NCBI RefSeq assembly: GCF_040438885.1
Contig: NZ_CP159218.1
Span: forward strand, 1,240,001 to 1,304,000
Length of the DNA: 64,000 bases
Source of the DNA: Nakamurella sp. A5-74
GTDB lineage: Bacteria > Actinomycetota > Actinomycetes > Mycobacteriales > Nakamurellaceae
Reading direction: 5' to 3'
The notes below the pieces were generated by a model, which did no database searches, was not told the origin of the DNA, and saw nothing but the letters and a program-made list of their open reading frames with translations. The translations under genes and the position numbers were made by a program. How positions within the stretch are numbered: the stretch's first letter is position 1; the number at the start of each line of letters is the position of its first letter. This document shows positions 43,093-55,626 of this stretch, piece after piece.

Positions 43093-44370
43093 GTGAGCGG
43101 ACACAGTGATCCGGTGGAGAGCGCTGACGTCATCATCGTCGGCGCCGGACCGGCGGGATCTTCCGCGGCCGTGCACCTGGCGCGGGCCGGGATGGACGTG
43201 CTGCTGCTGGAGAAATCGACGTTCCCGCGGGACAAGGTCTGCGGCGACGGCCTCACTCCGCGCGGCGTCAAGCAGCTGCACGTGCTGGGCATCGACACCT
43301 CCTCGGACGACTGGATCAAGAACAAGGGTCTGCGGGTCGTCGGCGGCGGAGTCACCCTGGAGCTGCCATGGCCGACGCTGGCAGACTTCCCGGACTTCGG
43401 CGTCGTGCGCCCGCGCCGCGATTTCGACGACATGCTGGCCACCCTCGCGGTGAAGGCCGGCGCCCAGCTGCGGCTGGCCACCAACGTCACCGGACCGGTG
43501 ATCGACGAGAAGACCGGCCGGATCACCGGCGTGGAGGCGAAGACCGAGAACGGCGTCCGACGGTTCGCCGCGCCGCTGGTGATCGCGGCCGACGGGGTGT
43601 CCGCCCGGGTGGCGCTCGGGATGGGTGTCGGCAAGCGGGACGACCGGCCGTTGGGTGTCGCCGTCCGTCGGTATTACACCAGCCCCCGTGCTGACGACGA
43701 CCACCTGGAATCACACCTCGAGCTGTGGGACCGCACGGATCCTGACAAGGCCAAGCTGCTGCCCGGCTATGGCTGGATCTTCGGTCTCGGCGGCGGCCAG
43801 GTCAACGTCGGCCTCGGTATGTTGAACTCGTCGAAGGCGTTCGGGCGCACCAATTATCGGCAACTGCTGCGCACCTGGTTGGACGGCACCCCGGAGGAGT
43901 GGGGACTGCGCGAGGAGAACGCCAGCAGCGAGATCGGCGGCGCCGGTCTGCCGATGGGCTTCAACCGCACCCCGCACTACGACCGTGGCCTGTTGCTCAT
44001 CGGCGATGCAGGTGGCGTGGTGAACCCGTTCAACGGTGAGGGCATCGCCTATGCCATGGAGTCGGCGGCGATCGCGGCCGAATCCGTCCTGCAGGCGCAC
44101 GGTCGCACCGGTGCTGCGCGCGAGGCGGCACTGCACGGCTACGTCGATGCGATGGGCCGTCATCTGGGCAGCTACTACCGACTGGGCGGCATCTTCTCCA
44201 CGTTGATCGGCAACCCGCGGGTGATGCGGGCCGCCACCAGCCTGGGGCTGCCCCGCAAACGGCTCATGTATCTGGTCCTCAAGCTGCTGGCCGGTCTGTA
44301 CGACGAGTCCGGCGGCGACTGGGCCGACAAGGTGATCCGGACGTTGAACCGGGCGGCTCCCCGTGTGTGA
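43093..44370 (+). CDS. menJ: geranylgeranyl reductase family, probable menaquinone reductase MenJ
   Basis: 425 residues from the GTG at 43093, which has a GAGGAGG ribosome site. FAD-binding motif 1 DVIIVGAGPAGSSAAVHLARAG is at residues ~12-33, followed by the family-specific FPRDKVCGDGLTPRGVKQL and FAD motif 2 GLLLIGDAGGVVNPFNGEGIAYAMES near 300. In mycobacteria MenJ (Rv0561c) saturates one isoprene unit of menaquinone and also lies near menG. Position between menG and nuoA supports that assignment here; the alternative is reduction of another prenyl lipid. Its stop is only 14 nt from nuoA. Confidence 0.85.
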   Translation: MSGHSDPVESADVIIVGAGPAGSSAAVHLARAGMDVLLLEKSTFPRDKVCGDGLTPRGVKQLHVLGIDTSSDDWIKNKGLRVVGGGVTLELPWPTLADFPDFGVVRPRRDFDDMLATLAVKAGAQLRLATNVTGPVIDEKTGRITGVEAKTENGVRRFAAPLVIAADGVSARVALGMGVGKRDDRPLGVAVRRYYTSPRADDDHLESHLELWDRTDPDKAKLLPGYGWIFGLGGGQVNVGLGMLNSSKAFGRTNYRQLLRTWLDGTPEEWGLREENASSEIGGAGLPMGFNRTPHYDRGLLLIGDAGGVVNPFNGEGIAYAMESAAIAAESVLQAHGRTGAAREAALHGYVDAMGRHLGSYYRLGGIFSTLIGNPRVMRAATSLGLPRKRLMYLVLKLLAGLYDESGGDWADKVIRTLNRAAPRV

Positions 44371-44384
44371 AGGGATCTGAAGAC

Positions 44385-44753
44385 ATGCTCGACTCGTATC
44401 TGCCGATCGTCATCCTGATCGTCATCGCCGGCGGTTTCGCGGTGACGATGGCGACGGTCGTCTCGGACAAGTTGGGGCCCAAGCGGTTCAACCGGGCCAA
44501 GCTGGATGCCTACGAATGCGGGATCGAGCCGACCCCGCTGCCGCCTGGCACCGCAGGCCGCTTCCCGATCAAGTTCTACCTGACGGCGATGCTGTTCATC
44601 ATCTTCGACATCGAGATCATCTTCCTGTACCCGTGGGCGCAGTCCGCGGATGCGCTCGGCGTCTTCGGGCTGGTGGAGATGGGGCTGTTCATCCTGACCG
44701 TCTTCGTCGCCTACGGCTACGTATGGCGCCGCGGCGGGCTGGACTGGGACTGA
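44385..44753 (+). CDS. nuoA: NADH-quinone oxidoreductase subunit A
   Basis: 122 residues and three membrane helices: residues ~5-25, 60-85 and 90-115. The NuoA signature GPKRFNRAKLDAYECGIEPTP is followed by RFPIKFYLTAMLFIIFDIEIIFLYPWA. It helps join the peripheral arm to the membrane arm near the quinone cavity. The ATG at 44385 is preferred; a GTG at 44367 would overlap the menJ stop. The stop codon lies inside the first unit of a 17-bp tandem repeat. Confidence 0.94.
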   Translation: MLDSYLPIVILIVIAGGFAVTMATVVSDKLGPKRFNRAKLDAYECGIEPTPLPPGTAGRFPIKFYLTAMLFIIFDIEIIFLYPWAQSADALGVFGLVEMGLFILTVFVAYGYVWRRGGLDWD

Positions 44754-44800
44754 TCGATGACTGGGACTGATCGATGACAGTGACTGATCGATGACAGTGA
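44744..44800. repeat. 17-bp tandem repeat spanning the nuoA stop codon
   Basis: Units CTGGGACTGATCGATGA at 44744 and 44761, then CAGTGACTGATCGATGA at 44778, and a partial fourth unit from 44795. The first unit encodes the last residues and stop of NuoA. The shared core GACTGATCGAT also occurs at the menG stop (42853-42863). Confidence 0.85.
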
Positions 44801-44881
44801 CGGGCACAGCGCAGTGCACGGCCGGTAGCGAGCCGGCCCCACAGGTCCACCAGCACGGAAGAGCGGAAGAGGACTGACGCC

Positions 44882-45484
44882 ATGGGACTGGAAGAGAAGC
44901 TCCCGAACGGGGTCCTGCTGACCAGCGTCGAGAAACTGGTCAACTGGACGCGCAAGGCCTCGATGTTCCCGGCGACCTTCGGACTGGCCTGCTGTGCGAT
45001 CGAGATGATGACCACCGGTGCCCCGCGGTACGACCTCGGACGCTTCGGCATGGAGGTCTTCCGCGCCTCACCGCGGCAGGCCGATCTGATGATCGTCGCC
45101 GGTCGGGTGTCCCAGAAGATGGCGCCCGTGCTGCGACAGATCTACGACCAGATGCCGGAACCGAAGTGGGTGCTGGCGATGGGCGTGTGCGCCTCCTCCG
45201 GCGGCATGTTCAACAACTATGCGATCGTCCAGGGCGTCGACCACATCGTTCCGGTCGACATGTACCTGCCCGGCTGTCCGCCGCGTCCGGAGATGCTCAT
45301 CGACGCGATCCTCAAGCTGCACGCCAAGATCATGGACGACCCGCTGGGGCCGGCTCGTGCGGCCGAGTTCGTCGGCAAGCGCACCGAGCTCGTCGCCTCG
45401 TCGGTGAAGTACGGCAAGGGTCGCAGGTTGCCCGTCGGACGACCGGGCGCCGAGCCCGGTGTCAGCTCAGGGGTCAAGAAATGA
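44882..45484 (+). CDS. nuoB: NADH-quinone oxidoreductase subunit B
   Basis: 200 residues. Ligands of the terminal [4Fe-4S] cluster N2 are visible: the tandem C37-C38 in [11 protein letters not shown]103 in MGVCASSGG and C132 in [10 protein letters not shown]2 hands electrons to menaquinone. The ATG follows a GGAAGAGGA ribosome site. A 128-bp gap with 17-bp repeats separates it from nuoA, the largest gap in the operon. The C-terminal ~40 residues are a basic, probably disordered tail. Its stop overlaps the nuoC start. Confidence 0.96.
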   Translation: MGLEEKLPNGVLLTSVEKLVNWTRKASMFPATFGLACCAIEMMTTGAPRYDLGRFGMEVFRASPRQADLMIVAGRVSQKMAPVLRQIYDQMPEPKWVLAMGVCASSGGMFNNYAIVQGVDHIVPVDMYLPGCPPRPEMLIDAILKLHAKIMDDPLGPARAAEFVGKRTELVASSVKYGKGRRLPVGRPGAEPGVSSGVKK

Positions 45485-46340
45485 CCGGGCCGACCGAGGG
45501 GAAGCCAGGCGAGAAGCCCACGCAGCGACCGGCGGGCCAGCAGACCACCCCCGCCGACATCCCGGAGAAGGACAGCTCGGTCGATTCACCCGCTGCCCTG
45601 CACACCGGGAGCCCCACCGACGCCGCGCCGGCCGGGTCCCCGGCGATCGTCACGAACGCCCCTGCCGCAACGCCTCTGGTCACCGGGGTGCAGCGGCACG
45701 GCATGTTCGGCGCCCACGGCCCCGGCGACACCTCGGGCTACGGCCTGCTGGTGCGGGCCGAGCTCGGGCCGAAGCCGACGGAGCGGCCCTACGGCAGCTG
45801 GTTCGACGAGGTCGCGGATGCACTCGAGCTGGCACTGCAGCAACGGGGGATCCCGCTGACGGCGATCGAGCAGGTCACGGTCGCGCACGGCGAGATCACC
45901 TTCTACCTGCACCGCGAACACCTGCAGGGCATTCTCTGGGCGGTCCGGGACGAACCCGCCCTGCGCTTCGAGATGCTCGCGTCGCTGTCCGGTGCCGACT
46001 ACGGAACCCGTGCCGGGGCAACAGTTCCGCGTCAGCTGCACGTCGTCTACGAGATGCTCTCGATGACCTATCGCCGTCGGATACGACTCGAGGTGGCCGT
46101 CGACATCGACGATCCCTACGTGCCGTCGGCCGTCCCGGTGTATCCGACCGCGGACTGGCACGAGCGCGAGGCGTACGACATGTTCGGCGTCATCTTCTCC
46201 GGCCACCCGGCGCTGACCAGGATCCTCATGCCGGACGACTGGGACGGACATCCGCAGCGCAAGAGCTATCCGCTGGGCGGGATCGCCGTCGAGTACAAGG
46301 GTGCCGAGGTACCGCCACCGGACGAGCGGAGGGTCTACTC

Positions 46341-46344
<4 letters not shown>
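45481..46344 (+). CDS. nuoC: NADH-quinone oxidoreductase subunit C
   Basis: 287 residues. The first ~85 residues are Pro/Ala/Thr-rich and look disordered. The 30-kDa subunit domain follows: [16 protein letters not shown], the [30 protein letters not shown] segment, and the signature [34 protein letters not shown]. It sits beside NuoD near the quinone site. Longer than the E. coli-type NuoC domain because of the N-terminal extension. The start is fixed by overlap with the nuoB stop (ATGA). Its stop overlaps nuoD (ATGA). Confidence 0.94.
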
Positions 46345-47713
<1,369 letters not shown>

Positions 47714-47717
<4 letters not shown>

Positions 47718-48529
47718 GTGTGACGAACGGACTGGGCTTCGACGAGAACGCAACCGAAGTGGGGGAGCAGCAGTTCGCCTCCCGCCGCGGCCACGACCGG
47801 ATCTCCGCACCGCACTTCCTGCGGACCGGGATGATCTTCGATGCCGCCACCCACGAGCAGGCGGCCGAGATCGTCGGACGCTACCCGCAGCAACGGTCGG
47901 CGCTGCTGCCGCTGCTGCACCTGGTGCAGGCGGTCGAGGGATGCGTCACCGCCGATGGGATCTCCTTCTGTGCCACGACTCTCGGTCTCACCGGAGCCGA
48001 GGTCGAGGCCGTCGCGACGTTCTACACGATGTACAAGCGCACGCCCTGCGGCGAGCACCTGGTGAGCGTCTGCACGAACGCGCTGTGCGCGGCGCTCGGC
48101 GGCGACGACATCTTCGCCCGACTCTCGGCCAAGCTCGGCATCGGACACGAGGGAACGGCAGGGACCCCGGGGCAGCCCGGATCGATCACCCTGGAATCCG
48201 CCGAGTGTCTGGCTGCCTGCGACCACGCGCCGGTGGTGACGGTGAACTACGAGTTCTACGACCAGCAGACCCTCGACTCCGCTGAGGAAATCGTCGACGA
48301 GCTGCAGGCCGGTCGCCGGCCGGAGCCGACCCGCGGTGCTCTGCTCACCGACTTCCGCACCACGTCCCGGGAGATCGCCGGCATCTACGGAGATCTCGCG
48401 GGCACCGTCGACACCCCGACGGCGAGCCCGGAGACGTTGCGGGGCAACGTGATCGCCGAGGACCTGCGGCAGACCGCCCCCGCCATGCCGGAGAGCTACG
48501 AGATGCCACCCCTGCCGGAGAAGAAGTGA
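47714..48529 (+). CDS. nuoE: NADH-quinone oxidoreductase subunit E
   Basis: 271 residues. The thioredoxin-like domain carries the [2Fe-2S] cluster N1a with C120 and C125 (SVCTNALC) and C165 and C169 (ECLAAC). An N-terminal helical region includes [16 protein letters not shown]. The C-terminal ~70 residues, rich in Pro and Thr, extend beyond the E. coli length. The GTG at 47714 overlaps the nuoD stop; a second GTG two codons later is possible. It works with NuoF in the NADH-oxidising tip. Confidence 0.95.
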
Positions 48530-48539
48530 GGACGCAGCC

Positions 48540-49889
48540 ATGACGACTCCTGACAGGGCCCCCCAGGACAAGGCGGCACCGCCGGCTCCGACCGGGCCGG
48601 CGGTGATGACGCCGGTGCTCACCCGCCGGTGGTCCTCGCCGCGTTCGTGGGCGATCTCGACCTACCGCAAGCTCGACGGCTACAGCGCGCTGACCGATGC
48701 GCTCAAGACCGAACCGGGCCGGCTGGTCGAGCTGATGAAGAACTCCGGGCTGCGCGGTCGCGGCGGGGCCGGCTTCCCGACCGGTCTGAAGTGGTCGTTC
48801 CTGCCCGCTCCGGACGGCGGCCCCCGCTACCTCGTGATCAACGCAGACGAAGGAGAACCGGGGACCTGCAAGGACATCCCGCTGATGATGGCCGACCCGC
48901 ACTCGCTGATCGAGGGCTGCATCATCACCTGCTACGCCATCGGCTCATCGTTGGCGGCGATCTACATCCGCGGCGAGGCGGTCCAGGCGCTGCGCCGCGT
49001 CACCCAGGCGGTCCGGGAGGCCAGGGCGGCCGGCTTCCTCGGCACGAACATCCTGGGCACCGGATTCGACTGCGACATCGTCGTGCACGCCGGTGCGGGT
49101 GCCTACATCTGCGGCGAGGAAACCGCGCTGCTCGACTCACTGGAGGGCCGGCGCGGACAGCCGCGACTCAAGCCCCCGTTCCCTGCCGTCGCCGGGCTGT
49201 ATGCCCGTCCCACCGTCGTCAACAACGTCGAGACCATCGCGTCGGTGCCGGCCATCGTGTCCGGCGGCTCGGACTGGTACCGCAAGATGGGCACCGAGAA
49301 GTCGCCGGGGCCCAAGATCTATTCGCTCTCCGGACACGTCACCAGGCCGGGTCAGTACGAGGCGGCGATGGGCACGACGCTGCGGCAGCTGCTGGAGGCC
49401 GCGGGCGGCATGAAGGACGGCATCCCGCTGAAGTTCTTCACCCCCGGTGGAAGCTCGACCCCGATCTTCACCCCCGAGCACCTCGACGTGCCGCTGAGCT
49501 TCGACGACGTCGCCGCGGCCGGCTCGATGCTCGGCACCACCGCGTTGATGTGCTTCAACGAGACGGTGTCGGTGCCGTGGGCGGTCTGGAAGTGGCTGGA
49601 GTTCTACAAGCACGAATCGTGCGGCAAGTGCACCCCGTGTCGGGAGGGCACCGGCTGGTTGGTGCAGATCCTGCGTCGGGTGGTGAGCGGCCGCGGCACG
49701 CTGCAGGATCTCGACGTGCTCACCGATGCGGCGTCCAACATCCAGGGCCGCTCGTTCTGTGCGCTGGGTGATGCCGCAGCCACCCCGATCCTGAGCAGCT
49801 TCAAGTACTTCCGGCACGAATTCGAGGATCTGGTCACCGGCCGCATGCCGCCGGTCGTCCGGACCGAGCAACTGGTGGGGGCCCACTGA
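48540..49889 (+). CDS. nuoF: NADH-quinone oxidoreductase subunit F
   Basis: 449 residues. It binds NADH and FMN: the glycine-rich [16 protein letters not shown] near residue 75 and the [13 protein letters not shown] segment near residue 100 form the flavin/NADH site, and [15 protein letters not shown] is conserved. Cluster N3 ligands are C361, C364 and C367 in [13 protein letters not shown], plus C407 in RSFCALGD. It takes hydride from NADH. It follows nuoE by 10 nt, one of the few non-overlapping junctions, and overlaps nuoG by one base (TGATG). Confidence 0.96.
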   Translation: MTTPDRAPQDKAAPPAPTGPAVMTPVLTRRWSSPRSWAISTYRKLDGYSALTDALKTEPGRLVELMKNSGLRGRGGAGFPTGLKWSFLPAPDGGPRYLVINADEGEPGTCKDIPLMMADPHSLIEGCIITCYAIGSSLAAIYIRGEAVQALRRVTQAVREARAAGFLGTNILGTGFDCDIVVHAGAGAYICGEETALLDSLEGRRGQPRLKPPFPAVAGLYARPTVVNNVETIASVPAIVSGGSDWYRKMGTEKSPGPKIYSLSGHVTRPGQYEAAMGTTLRQLLEAAGGMKDGIPLKFFTPGGSSTPIFTPEHLDVPLSFDDVAAAGSMLGTTALMCFNETVSVPWAVWKWLEFYKHESCGKCTPCREGTGWLVQILRRVVSGRGTLQDLDVLTDAASNIQGRSFCALGDAAATPILSSFKYFRHEFEDLVTGRMPPVVRTEQLVGAH

Positions 49890-52375
49890 TGACACTCGCA
49901 GCACAGAAGCCGGGTGCGACCGGCGAACAGCCGGAGAAGCCGCCGGTGCCGGAGGGTCACGTCCGGTTGGTGATCGACGGCGTCGAGCTCGACGCCCCCA
50001 AGGGTGAGCTGGTGATCCGCACCGCGGAACGCATCGGCATCGCCATCCCACGCTTCTGCGACCACCCGCTGCTGGACCCGGTGGGTGCCTGCCGGCAGTG
50101 CCTGGTCGAGGTGGAGATGGGTGGCCGGCCGATGCCCAAGCCGCAGGCTGCCTGCACCCAGGCCGTCGGCGACGGGATGGTCGTCAAGACCCAGCTCACC
50201 TCCCCGGTGGCGGACAAGGCGCAGCGCGGGAACCTCGAGTTCCTGCTGCTGAACCATCCGTTGGACTGCCCGGTCTGCGACAAGGGCGGTGAGTGCCCGC
50301 TGCAGAACCAGACGATGAGCAACGGCAACGTCGAGACCAGGAACGTCGACGTCAAGCGGGTGTTCGAGAAGCCCATCCCGATCTCGACCGAGATCCTGCT
50401 CGACCGCGAACGCTGTGTGCTGTGTCAGCGGTGCACCCGCTTCTCCGACCAGATCGCCGGCGACCAGTTCATCGATCTGCTCGAGCGCGGGAACAAACAG
50501 CAGATCGGCATCGGCACCGGTTCCTCGGGTGACGAGCCGTTCCAGAGCTACTTCTCCGGCAACACCATCCAGATCTGCCCGGTGGGTGCGCTCACCTCGG
50601 CCGCATACCGGTTCCGGTCCCGGCCGTTCGACCTGGTCAGCACCGACGGCATCTGCGAGCACTGCGCCGACGGCTGCAGCCTGCGCATCGACCACCGCAA
50701 GGGTGAGGTCACCAGGCGGCTCGCGGGCAACGATCCTGCGGTCAACGAGGAGTGGAACTGCGACAAGGGGCGCTTCGCCTTCACCTACGTCGGCACCGAC
50801 CGGATCACCGCGCCGCTGGTGCGCGGCGCCGACGGTGAGCTGCACGAGGTCTCCTGGACCGAGGCGATGACGGCGGCCGCTGTCGGCCTGAGCGCCGCCC
50901 GCGACCGCGCTGGGGTCGGCGTCCTCACCGGCGGCCGGCTCACCGTGACCGACGCCTATGCCTATGCCAAGTTCGCGCGACTCGCGTTGCGCACCAACGA
51001 CATCGACTTCCGAGCCCGGATCGGTTCAACCGAGGAGGAGTTCTTCCTCGGCACCAGGGTCGTCGGCGTCTCGCCCGAGAGCGGAGCCACGCTGCTGGGC
51101 CTGGAGCAGGCGAAGCACGTCCTGCTGGTGGCGCTGGAGCCCGAGGAGGAGAGCCCGATCCTGTTCCTGCGGCTCCGCAAAGCTGCGCGCAAGGGCCTCA
51201 AGATCTCGGCCGTCGCGCCGCTGGCCACCCGCGGCCTGCACAAACTGTTCGGCGCGCTGCTGCCGGCCGCCCCCGGTGCGGAAAGCGCTGTGCTGCAGCA
51301 GCTCTCCGGCGACGAGCGGCTGACCGGAGCGGGATCCGTCATCCTGGTCGGTGAGCGCGCAGCGGCCACCCCCGGCCTGCTCACCGCGGTGGCGGCACTG
51401 GCCGACGCCACTGGCGCGACGCTGTCCTGGGTTCCCCGGCGAGCAGGGGAGCGCGGCGCCCTCGCCGCCGGCGCGCTGCCGTCACTGCTGCCCGGTGGTC
51501 GTCCGGTGTCCGACCCGGCTGCCCGCGCCGAGCTGGAATCCCTGTGGGAGACCGACCTCCCGTCAGCTCCCGGCCGGGACGGCGCAGCGATCCTGGCTGC
51601 CGCGGCCGCCGGGCAGCTCGGCGGGCTGCTGGTCGGCGGGGTCGACCCGGCCGACCTGCCGGATCGTGAACTGGCGCTCGCCGCCCTGGATCGGGCCGAG
51701 TTCGTCGTCAGCCTGGAACAGCGACACACCGCGGTGACGGTGCGGGCGGACGTCGTCTTCCCGGTCGCCGCGACGGCGGAGAAGTCCGGTGCCTTCCTCA
51801 ACTGGGAAGGCCGGGTCCGCTCCTTCGGGGTGGCCACCCGCAAGGCCGGCATGCTCGACGACGGACGGATCCTGGACACCCTCGGAGTCGAGATGGACGT
51901 CGACCTGTTCACCCAGTCACCGGCCGCCGCAGCCGCTGAGATCGATCGGCTCGGACTGTGGAGCGGCGCAGCCCTCGCAGCACCGACCGGCGCCGTGCCC
52001 GCTGGCCCGACGACCGGTTCGGCGCCCGATCAGTTCTCGGGTGGTCTGCTGCTGGCCACCCATCGCACCGCGATCGACGGTGGCAGCCTGCTGGTCGGCG
52101 AGCCGCACCTGGCCGGCACCGCCAGGGAGCCCGTCGCCCTGATGGTGACCTCGACGGCCGTCGCGCAGGGTCTGGCCGGGGTGCTGTTCGTCAGCATCAC
52201 CGGGGCCGGTGGTTCGCTGGTACTGCCGCTGCGCACGGTCGCCGACGACTCGATGACCCCGGACACGGTCTGGGTGCCCGCGCGCATCCCGGGTCTGGAC
52301 GCTGCACTGACCGCCGGCGCGCGACCGGGGGCGCGGGTACTCGTGGCACCACACACCATCGGGGAGAGCTCATGA
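49889..52375 (+). CDS. nuoG: NADH-quinone oxidoreductase subunit G
   Basis: 828 residues. Cluster ligands in order: [2Fe-2S] C57, C68, C71 and C89; a [4Fe-4S] site with H123, C127, C130 and C136 in [28 protein letters not shown] with the later CPVGAL; and the extra N7-type site [12 protein letters not shown] with WNCDKGRF, found in some bacteria. The rest is a molybdopterin-oxidoreductase-like fold without an obvious cofactor site. It conducts electrons from NuoF/E towards NuoI. Starts and ends in overlaps with nuoF and nuoH. Confidence 0.95.
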   Translation: MTLAAQKPGATGEQPEKPPVPEGHVRLVIDGVELDAPKGELVIRTAERIGIAIPRFCDHPLLDPVGACRQCLVEVEMGGRPMPKPQAACTQAVGDGMVVKTQLTSPVADKAQRGNLEFLLLNHPLDCPVCDKGGECPLQNQTMSNGNVETRNVDVKRVFEKPIPISTEILLDRERCVLCQRCTRFSDQIAGDQFIDLLERGNKQQIGIGTGSSGDEPFQSYFSGNTIQICPVGALTSAAYRFRSRPFDLVSTDGICEHCADGCSLRIDHRKGEVTRRLAGNDPAVNEEWNCDKGRFAFTYVGTDRITAPLVRGADGELHEVSWTEAMTAAAVGLSAARDRAGVGVLTGGRLTVTDAYAYAKFARLALRTNDIDFRARIGSTEEEFFLGTRVVGVSPESGATLLGLEQAKHVLLVALEPEEESPILFLRLRKAARKGLKISAVAPLATRGLHKLFGALLPAAPGAESAVLQQLSGDERLTGAGSVILVGERAAATPGLLTAVAALADATGATLSWVPRRAGERGALAAGALPSLLPGGRPVSDPAARAELESLWETDLPSAPGRDGAAILAAAAAGQLGGLLVGGVDPADLPDRELALAALDRAEFVVSLEQRHTAVTVRADVVFPVAATAEKSGAFLNWEGRVRSFGVATRKAGMLDDGRILDTLGVEMDVDLFTQSPAAAAAEIDRLGLWSGAALAAPTGAVPAGPTTGSAPDQFSGGLLLATHRTAIDGGSLLVGEPHLAGTAREPVALMVTSTAVAQGLAGVLFVSITGAGGSLVLPLRTVADDSMTPDTVWVPARIPGLDAALTAGARPGARVLVAPHTIGESS

Positions 52376-53817
52376 TCGCAGCGATGACCGTCGGACTGGC
52401 CGCCGCAGCCGAGGTCGGTCCTGCGCCGGACGGGTCGGTGACCGCGCTGCTGGCCGGTGATCCCTGGTGGCTGATGCTCTTCAAGAGCGTCGCGATCTTC
52501 GTCGTCCTGCTGCTGCTCACGCTGTTCGCGATCTGGTTCGAGCGCCGCGTCGTCGGTCGCATGCAGCACCGTCCAGGACCGAACTGGAACGGCCCGTTCG
52601 GGTTGCTGCAGTCGCTCGCGGATGCGCTCAAGCTGCACTTCAAGGAAGGCATCATCCCGAAGAACGCGGACAAGTTCGTCTACATCGCCGCGCCGGTGAT
52701 GTGTGCGATCCCGGCCTTCCTGGTGTTCTCCATCATCCCGATGGGCGGCCAGGTGTCGATGTTCGGCCACCAGACCGCACTGCAGCTGGTCGACCTGCCC
52801 GTCGGTGTACTGGCGGCCCTGGCCTTCGCCTCGATCGGCGTCTACGGCCTGGTGCTCGGCGGCTGGGCCTCCGGCTCCACCTATCCGCTGCTCGGTGGTC
52901 TGCGCTCGGCGGCCCAGGTGGTCAGCTACGAGATCGCGATGGGCCTGTCGTTCGTCGCCGTGTTCATCTATTCCGGCACGCTGTCGATGGCCGGGATCGT
53001 CGAGCAGCAGGCGGGCGGCTGGTACATCTGGCTGCTGCCGGTGTCATTCATCATCTACTGCATCGCGATGGTCGGTGAGACCAACCGGGCCCCCTTCGAC
53101 CTCCCCGAGGCCGAGGGCGAGCTGGTAGGTGGCTACAACACCGAGTACACCTCGATGCGCTTCGGCCTGTTCTTCCTGGCCGAGTACATCAACATGATCA
53201 ACGTCTCGGCGATCGCCACCACCCTGTTCCTCGGCGGCTGGCGGGCACCGTGGCCCATTTCGATCTGGTCAGGTGCGAACACCGGCTGGTGGTCGCTGCT
53301 GTGGTTCCTGGTGAAGGTGCTCATCTTCCTGTTCGTCTTCGTCTGGCTGCGCGGGTCACTGCCCCGGGTGCGCTACGACCAGCTGATGCATCTGGGCTGG
53401 AAGGTGCTCGTCCCGGTCTCGCTCGGCTGGATCATGCTGGTCGCCACCGCCAGGGTGCTCAACAACTCGACCGACCTGACCACCCGCGAGGTCATGTTGT
53501 GGATGGGCATCCCGCTCGCGATCGTGCTGATCGTCGTGGCGGTCTGGCCTGCACGGAAGACCGACGACGACCTGACCGACGACGAGATCGACGCCAGGCT
53601 CGAGGCGGAGGGCAAGATCCAACCAGTCGGGCACGGTATCGAACGCGGCGCCGCGGTCGCGCCCGCGCTGGGCAGGTACCCGATCCCGCCGCTCGACCTC
53701 GTCGTCCCCCGACCCCCGGGTGGCGGGCGCAGAGCCGTCCCGGTCAGCAGCGACGGGGATGCCATCGCTCCCACCCAGTCCCACGACACCGCCCACGACA
53801 CAGCAGGAGGCTCGTGA
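52372..53817 (+). CDS. nuoH: NADH-quinone oxidoreductase subunit H
   Basis: 481 residues with about eight or nine membrane helices. Family motifs: [37 protein letters not shown] near residue 60 and [37 protein letters not shown] near 240, which line the quinone tunnel. After the last helix (~residue 390) a ~90-residue charged and Pro-rich cytoplasmic tail remains, longer than in E. coli. The start is fixed by the ATGA overlap with nuoG. Confidence 0.96.
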   Translation: MIAAMTVGLAAAAEVGPAPDGSVTALLAGDPWWLMLFKSVAIFVVLLLLTLFAIWFERRVVGRMQHRPGPNWNGPFGLLQSLADALKLHFKEGIIPKNADKFVYIAAPVMCAIPAFLVFSIIPMGGQVSMFGHQTALQLVDLPVGVLAALAFASIGVYGLVLGGWASGSTYPLLGGLRSAAQVVSYEIAMGLSFVAVFIYSGTLSMAGIVEQQAGGWYIWLLPVSFIIYCIAMVGETNRAPFDLPEAEGELVGGYNTEYTSMRFGLFFLAEYINMINVSAIATTLFLGGWRAPWPISIWSGANTGWWSLLWFLVKVLIFLFVFVWLRGSLPRVRYDQLMHLGWKVLVPVSLGWIMLVATARVLNNSTDLTTREVMLWMGIPLAIVLIVVAVWPARKTDDDLTDDEIDARLEAEGKIQPVGHGIERGAAVAPALGRYPIPPLDLVVPRPPGGGRRAVPVSSDGDAIAPTQSHDTAHDTAGGS

Positions 53818-53818
53818 A

Positions 53819-54430
53819 ATGTCGTTCCTCGACCCGGTCAAGGGGTTCGGTGTCACCTTCGCGACGATGTTCAAGAAGGTGGTCACCGACGACTACCCGC
53901 GCAAGCCCGAGCAGCCTGCGGCGCGCTGGCACGGACGTCACCAGCTGAACCGCCATCCGGACGGTCTGGAGAAGTGCGTCGGTTGCGAGCTGTGCGCCTG
54001 GGCATGCCCGGCGGACGCGATCTTCGTCGAGGGCGGCGACAACACCGACGACGAGCGGTACTCACCCGGTGAGCGGTACGGGAAGGACTACCAGATCAAC
54101 TACCTGCGCTGCATCGGTTGCGGACTCTGCATCGAGGCGTGCCCGACCCGCGCGCTGTCGATGACGAACGAGTACGAACTGGCCGACGACGACCGGCAGC
54201 GGCTGATCTACACCAAGGACATGCTGCTCGCGCCGCTGGAGCCGGGGATGGAACAGCCGCCGCACCCGATGCGACTCGGCGACGCCGAGGACTACTACGC
54301 CTTCGGACCGCAGTTCCTTGCCGATCCGACCTTCCGGCCGCAGGGCAGCCACCCGGCGACGATCCCGGCAGGCCCGGAACCGTTGCCGCAGCAGGCTTCC
54401 GGCGCGAACTCCGACGGTGGTATGAGATGA
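53819..54430 (+). CDS. nuoI: NADH-quinone oxidoreductase subunit I
   Basis: 203 residues with two [4Fe-4S] ferredoxin motifs: C53, C56, C59 and C63 ([12 protein letters not shown]), and C98, C101, C104 and C108 ([12 protein letters not shown]). These are clusters N6a and N6b, which pass electrons to N2. A Pro/Gly-rich tail of ~50 residues follows. The ATG has an AGGAGG ribosome site that overlaps the end of nuoH. Its stop overlaps the nuoJ ATG. Confidence 0.96.
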   Translation: MSFLDPVKGFGVTFATMFKKVVTDDYPRKPEQPAARWHGRHQLNRHPDGLEKCVGCELCAWACPADAIFVEGGDNTDDERYSPGERYGKDYQINYLRCIGCGLCIEACPTRALSMTNEYELADDDRQRLIYTKDMLLAPLEPGMEQPPHPMRLGDAEDYYAFGPQFLADPTFRPQGSHPATIPAGPEPLPQQASGANSDGGMR

Positions 54431-55317
54431 ACACAGGCGCTGAGCAGGTGATGTTCTGGATCCTCGGCCCCCTCGCGCTGCTCGGCGCGGTCGGGATGGT
54501 CTTCGCCAGGGTTGCTGTGCACTCCGCGCTGTGGCTGGTGATGACGATGCTCAGCCTCGGCGGCATCTACATCCTGAACCAGTCGGAGTTCCTCGGCTTC
54601 GCCCAGATGATCGTCTACACCGGCGCGATCATGATGCTGTTCCTGTTCGTGCTGATGTTGACCGGGCGGGACGCCGGCGACTCGGTGATCGAACTGCTGC
54701 GCGGACAACGAATGGCGGCGACGATCCTGGGGATCGGTCTCGTGGCGCTGCTCGTCACGGGGCTGCTGCGGTCACTCCAGGGCGCGCCCAGCCTCGGGCT
54801 GAACGCCTCGCTCGCCGACCGCGGTCCGATCGGATCGATCGCCGCGGCCATCTTCACCGACTACCTGTTCCCGTTCGAGCTCACCAGCGCCCTGCTGATC
54901 ACCGCCGCGCTCGGCGCGATGGTGCTGGCACACATCGAACGCAAACCGTCCGAGCGTCGGACCCAGCGGCAGCGGGTGTTGGAGCGGATGCGCTCCGACC
55001 GGATGTCGCCGCTGCCCGGCCCCGGCGTCTTCGCCACCTCGTCGTCCAACGCCACCCCGGCGCTGCTGCCCGACGGATCCATTGCGCCGGAATCACTCTC
55101 GCCGCTCGTCGAGCAGTCGGTCGCACAGGGCGTCGTGCGCCGCTACGCCACCGGCGCGATGCTCGCAGAGCTGGAGTCGGGTGGACATCCGCGCCGGCCG
55201 GACGCCGGGAGCGCCGATCCGACGGTGGTCGACATGTCCGAGATGCCGGTCGTCACCGACGATTTCGTCGAGGCAGACGGCGCCGACGGTGCCGCCGACC
55301 GGGGGGCCCGGCGATGA
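54427..55317 (+). CDS. nuoJ: NADH-quinone oxidoreductase subunit J
   Basis: 296 residues. Five membrane helices within the first ~180 residues carry the NuoJ pattern [53 protein letters not shown]. About 110 hydrophilic residues follow ([21 protein letters not shown] and an acidic end), an extension absent from E. coli NuoJ but common in actinobacteria. It forms part of the central hydrophilic axis of the membrane arm. ATGA overlaps on both sides. Confidence 0.94.
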   Translation: MNTGAEQVMFWILGPLALLGAVGMVFARVAVHSALWLVMTMLSLGGIYILNQSEFLGFAQMIVYTGAIMMLFLFVLMLTGRDAGDSVIELLRGQRMAATILGIGLVALLVTGLLRSLQGAPSLGLNASLADRGPIGSIAAAIFTDYLFPFELTSALLITAALGAMVLAHIERKPSERRTQRQRVLERMRSDRMSPLPGPGVFATSSSNATPALLPDGSIAPESLSPLVEQSVAQGVVRRYATGAMLAELESGGHPRRPDAGSADPTVVDMSEMPVVTDDFVEADGADGAADRGARR

Positions 55318-55613
55318 CGGCCACCCACTACCTGGTGCTCTCGGCCCTGTTGTTCGGCATCGGTGCCGTTGGCTTCCTGGTGCGCCGCAACGCGATCGTG
55401 GTGTTCATGTGCGTCGAGCTGATGCTCAATGCCACGAACCTCTCGCTCGTCACGTTCTCCCGCATGCACGGCAACCTCGACGGGATGGTGATGGCGTTCT
55501 TTGTGATGGTCGTCGCCGCCGCCGAGGTCGTCGTCGGGCTGGCGATCATCATGTCCATCTTCCGGAGTCGACGCAGTGCATCGGTCGACGACGCCAACCT
55601 GCTGAAGTTCTAG
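55314..55613 (+). CDS. nuoK: NADH-quinone oxidoreductase subunit K
   Basis: 99 residues and three membrane helices, the normal size. The conserved Glu residues of the proton path are visible in [16 protein letters not shown] and [20 protein letters not shown]. The ATG at 55314 overlaps the nuoJ stop, which rejects the longer open frame upstream. It ends 13 nt before nuoL. Confidence 0.96.
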   Translation: MTATHYLVLSALLFGIGAVGFLVRRNAIVVFMCVELMLNATNLSLVTFSRMHGNLDGMVMAFFVMVVAAAEVVVGLAIIMSIFRSRRSASVDDANLLKF

Positions 55614-55626
55614 GGGGCTCCACCGG

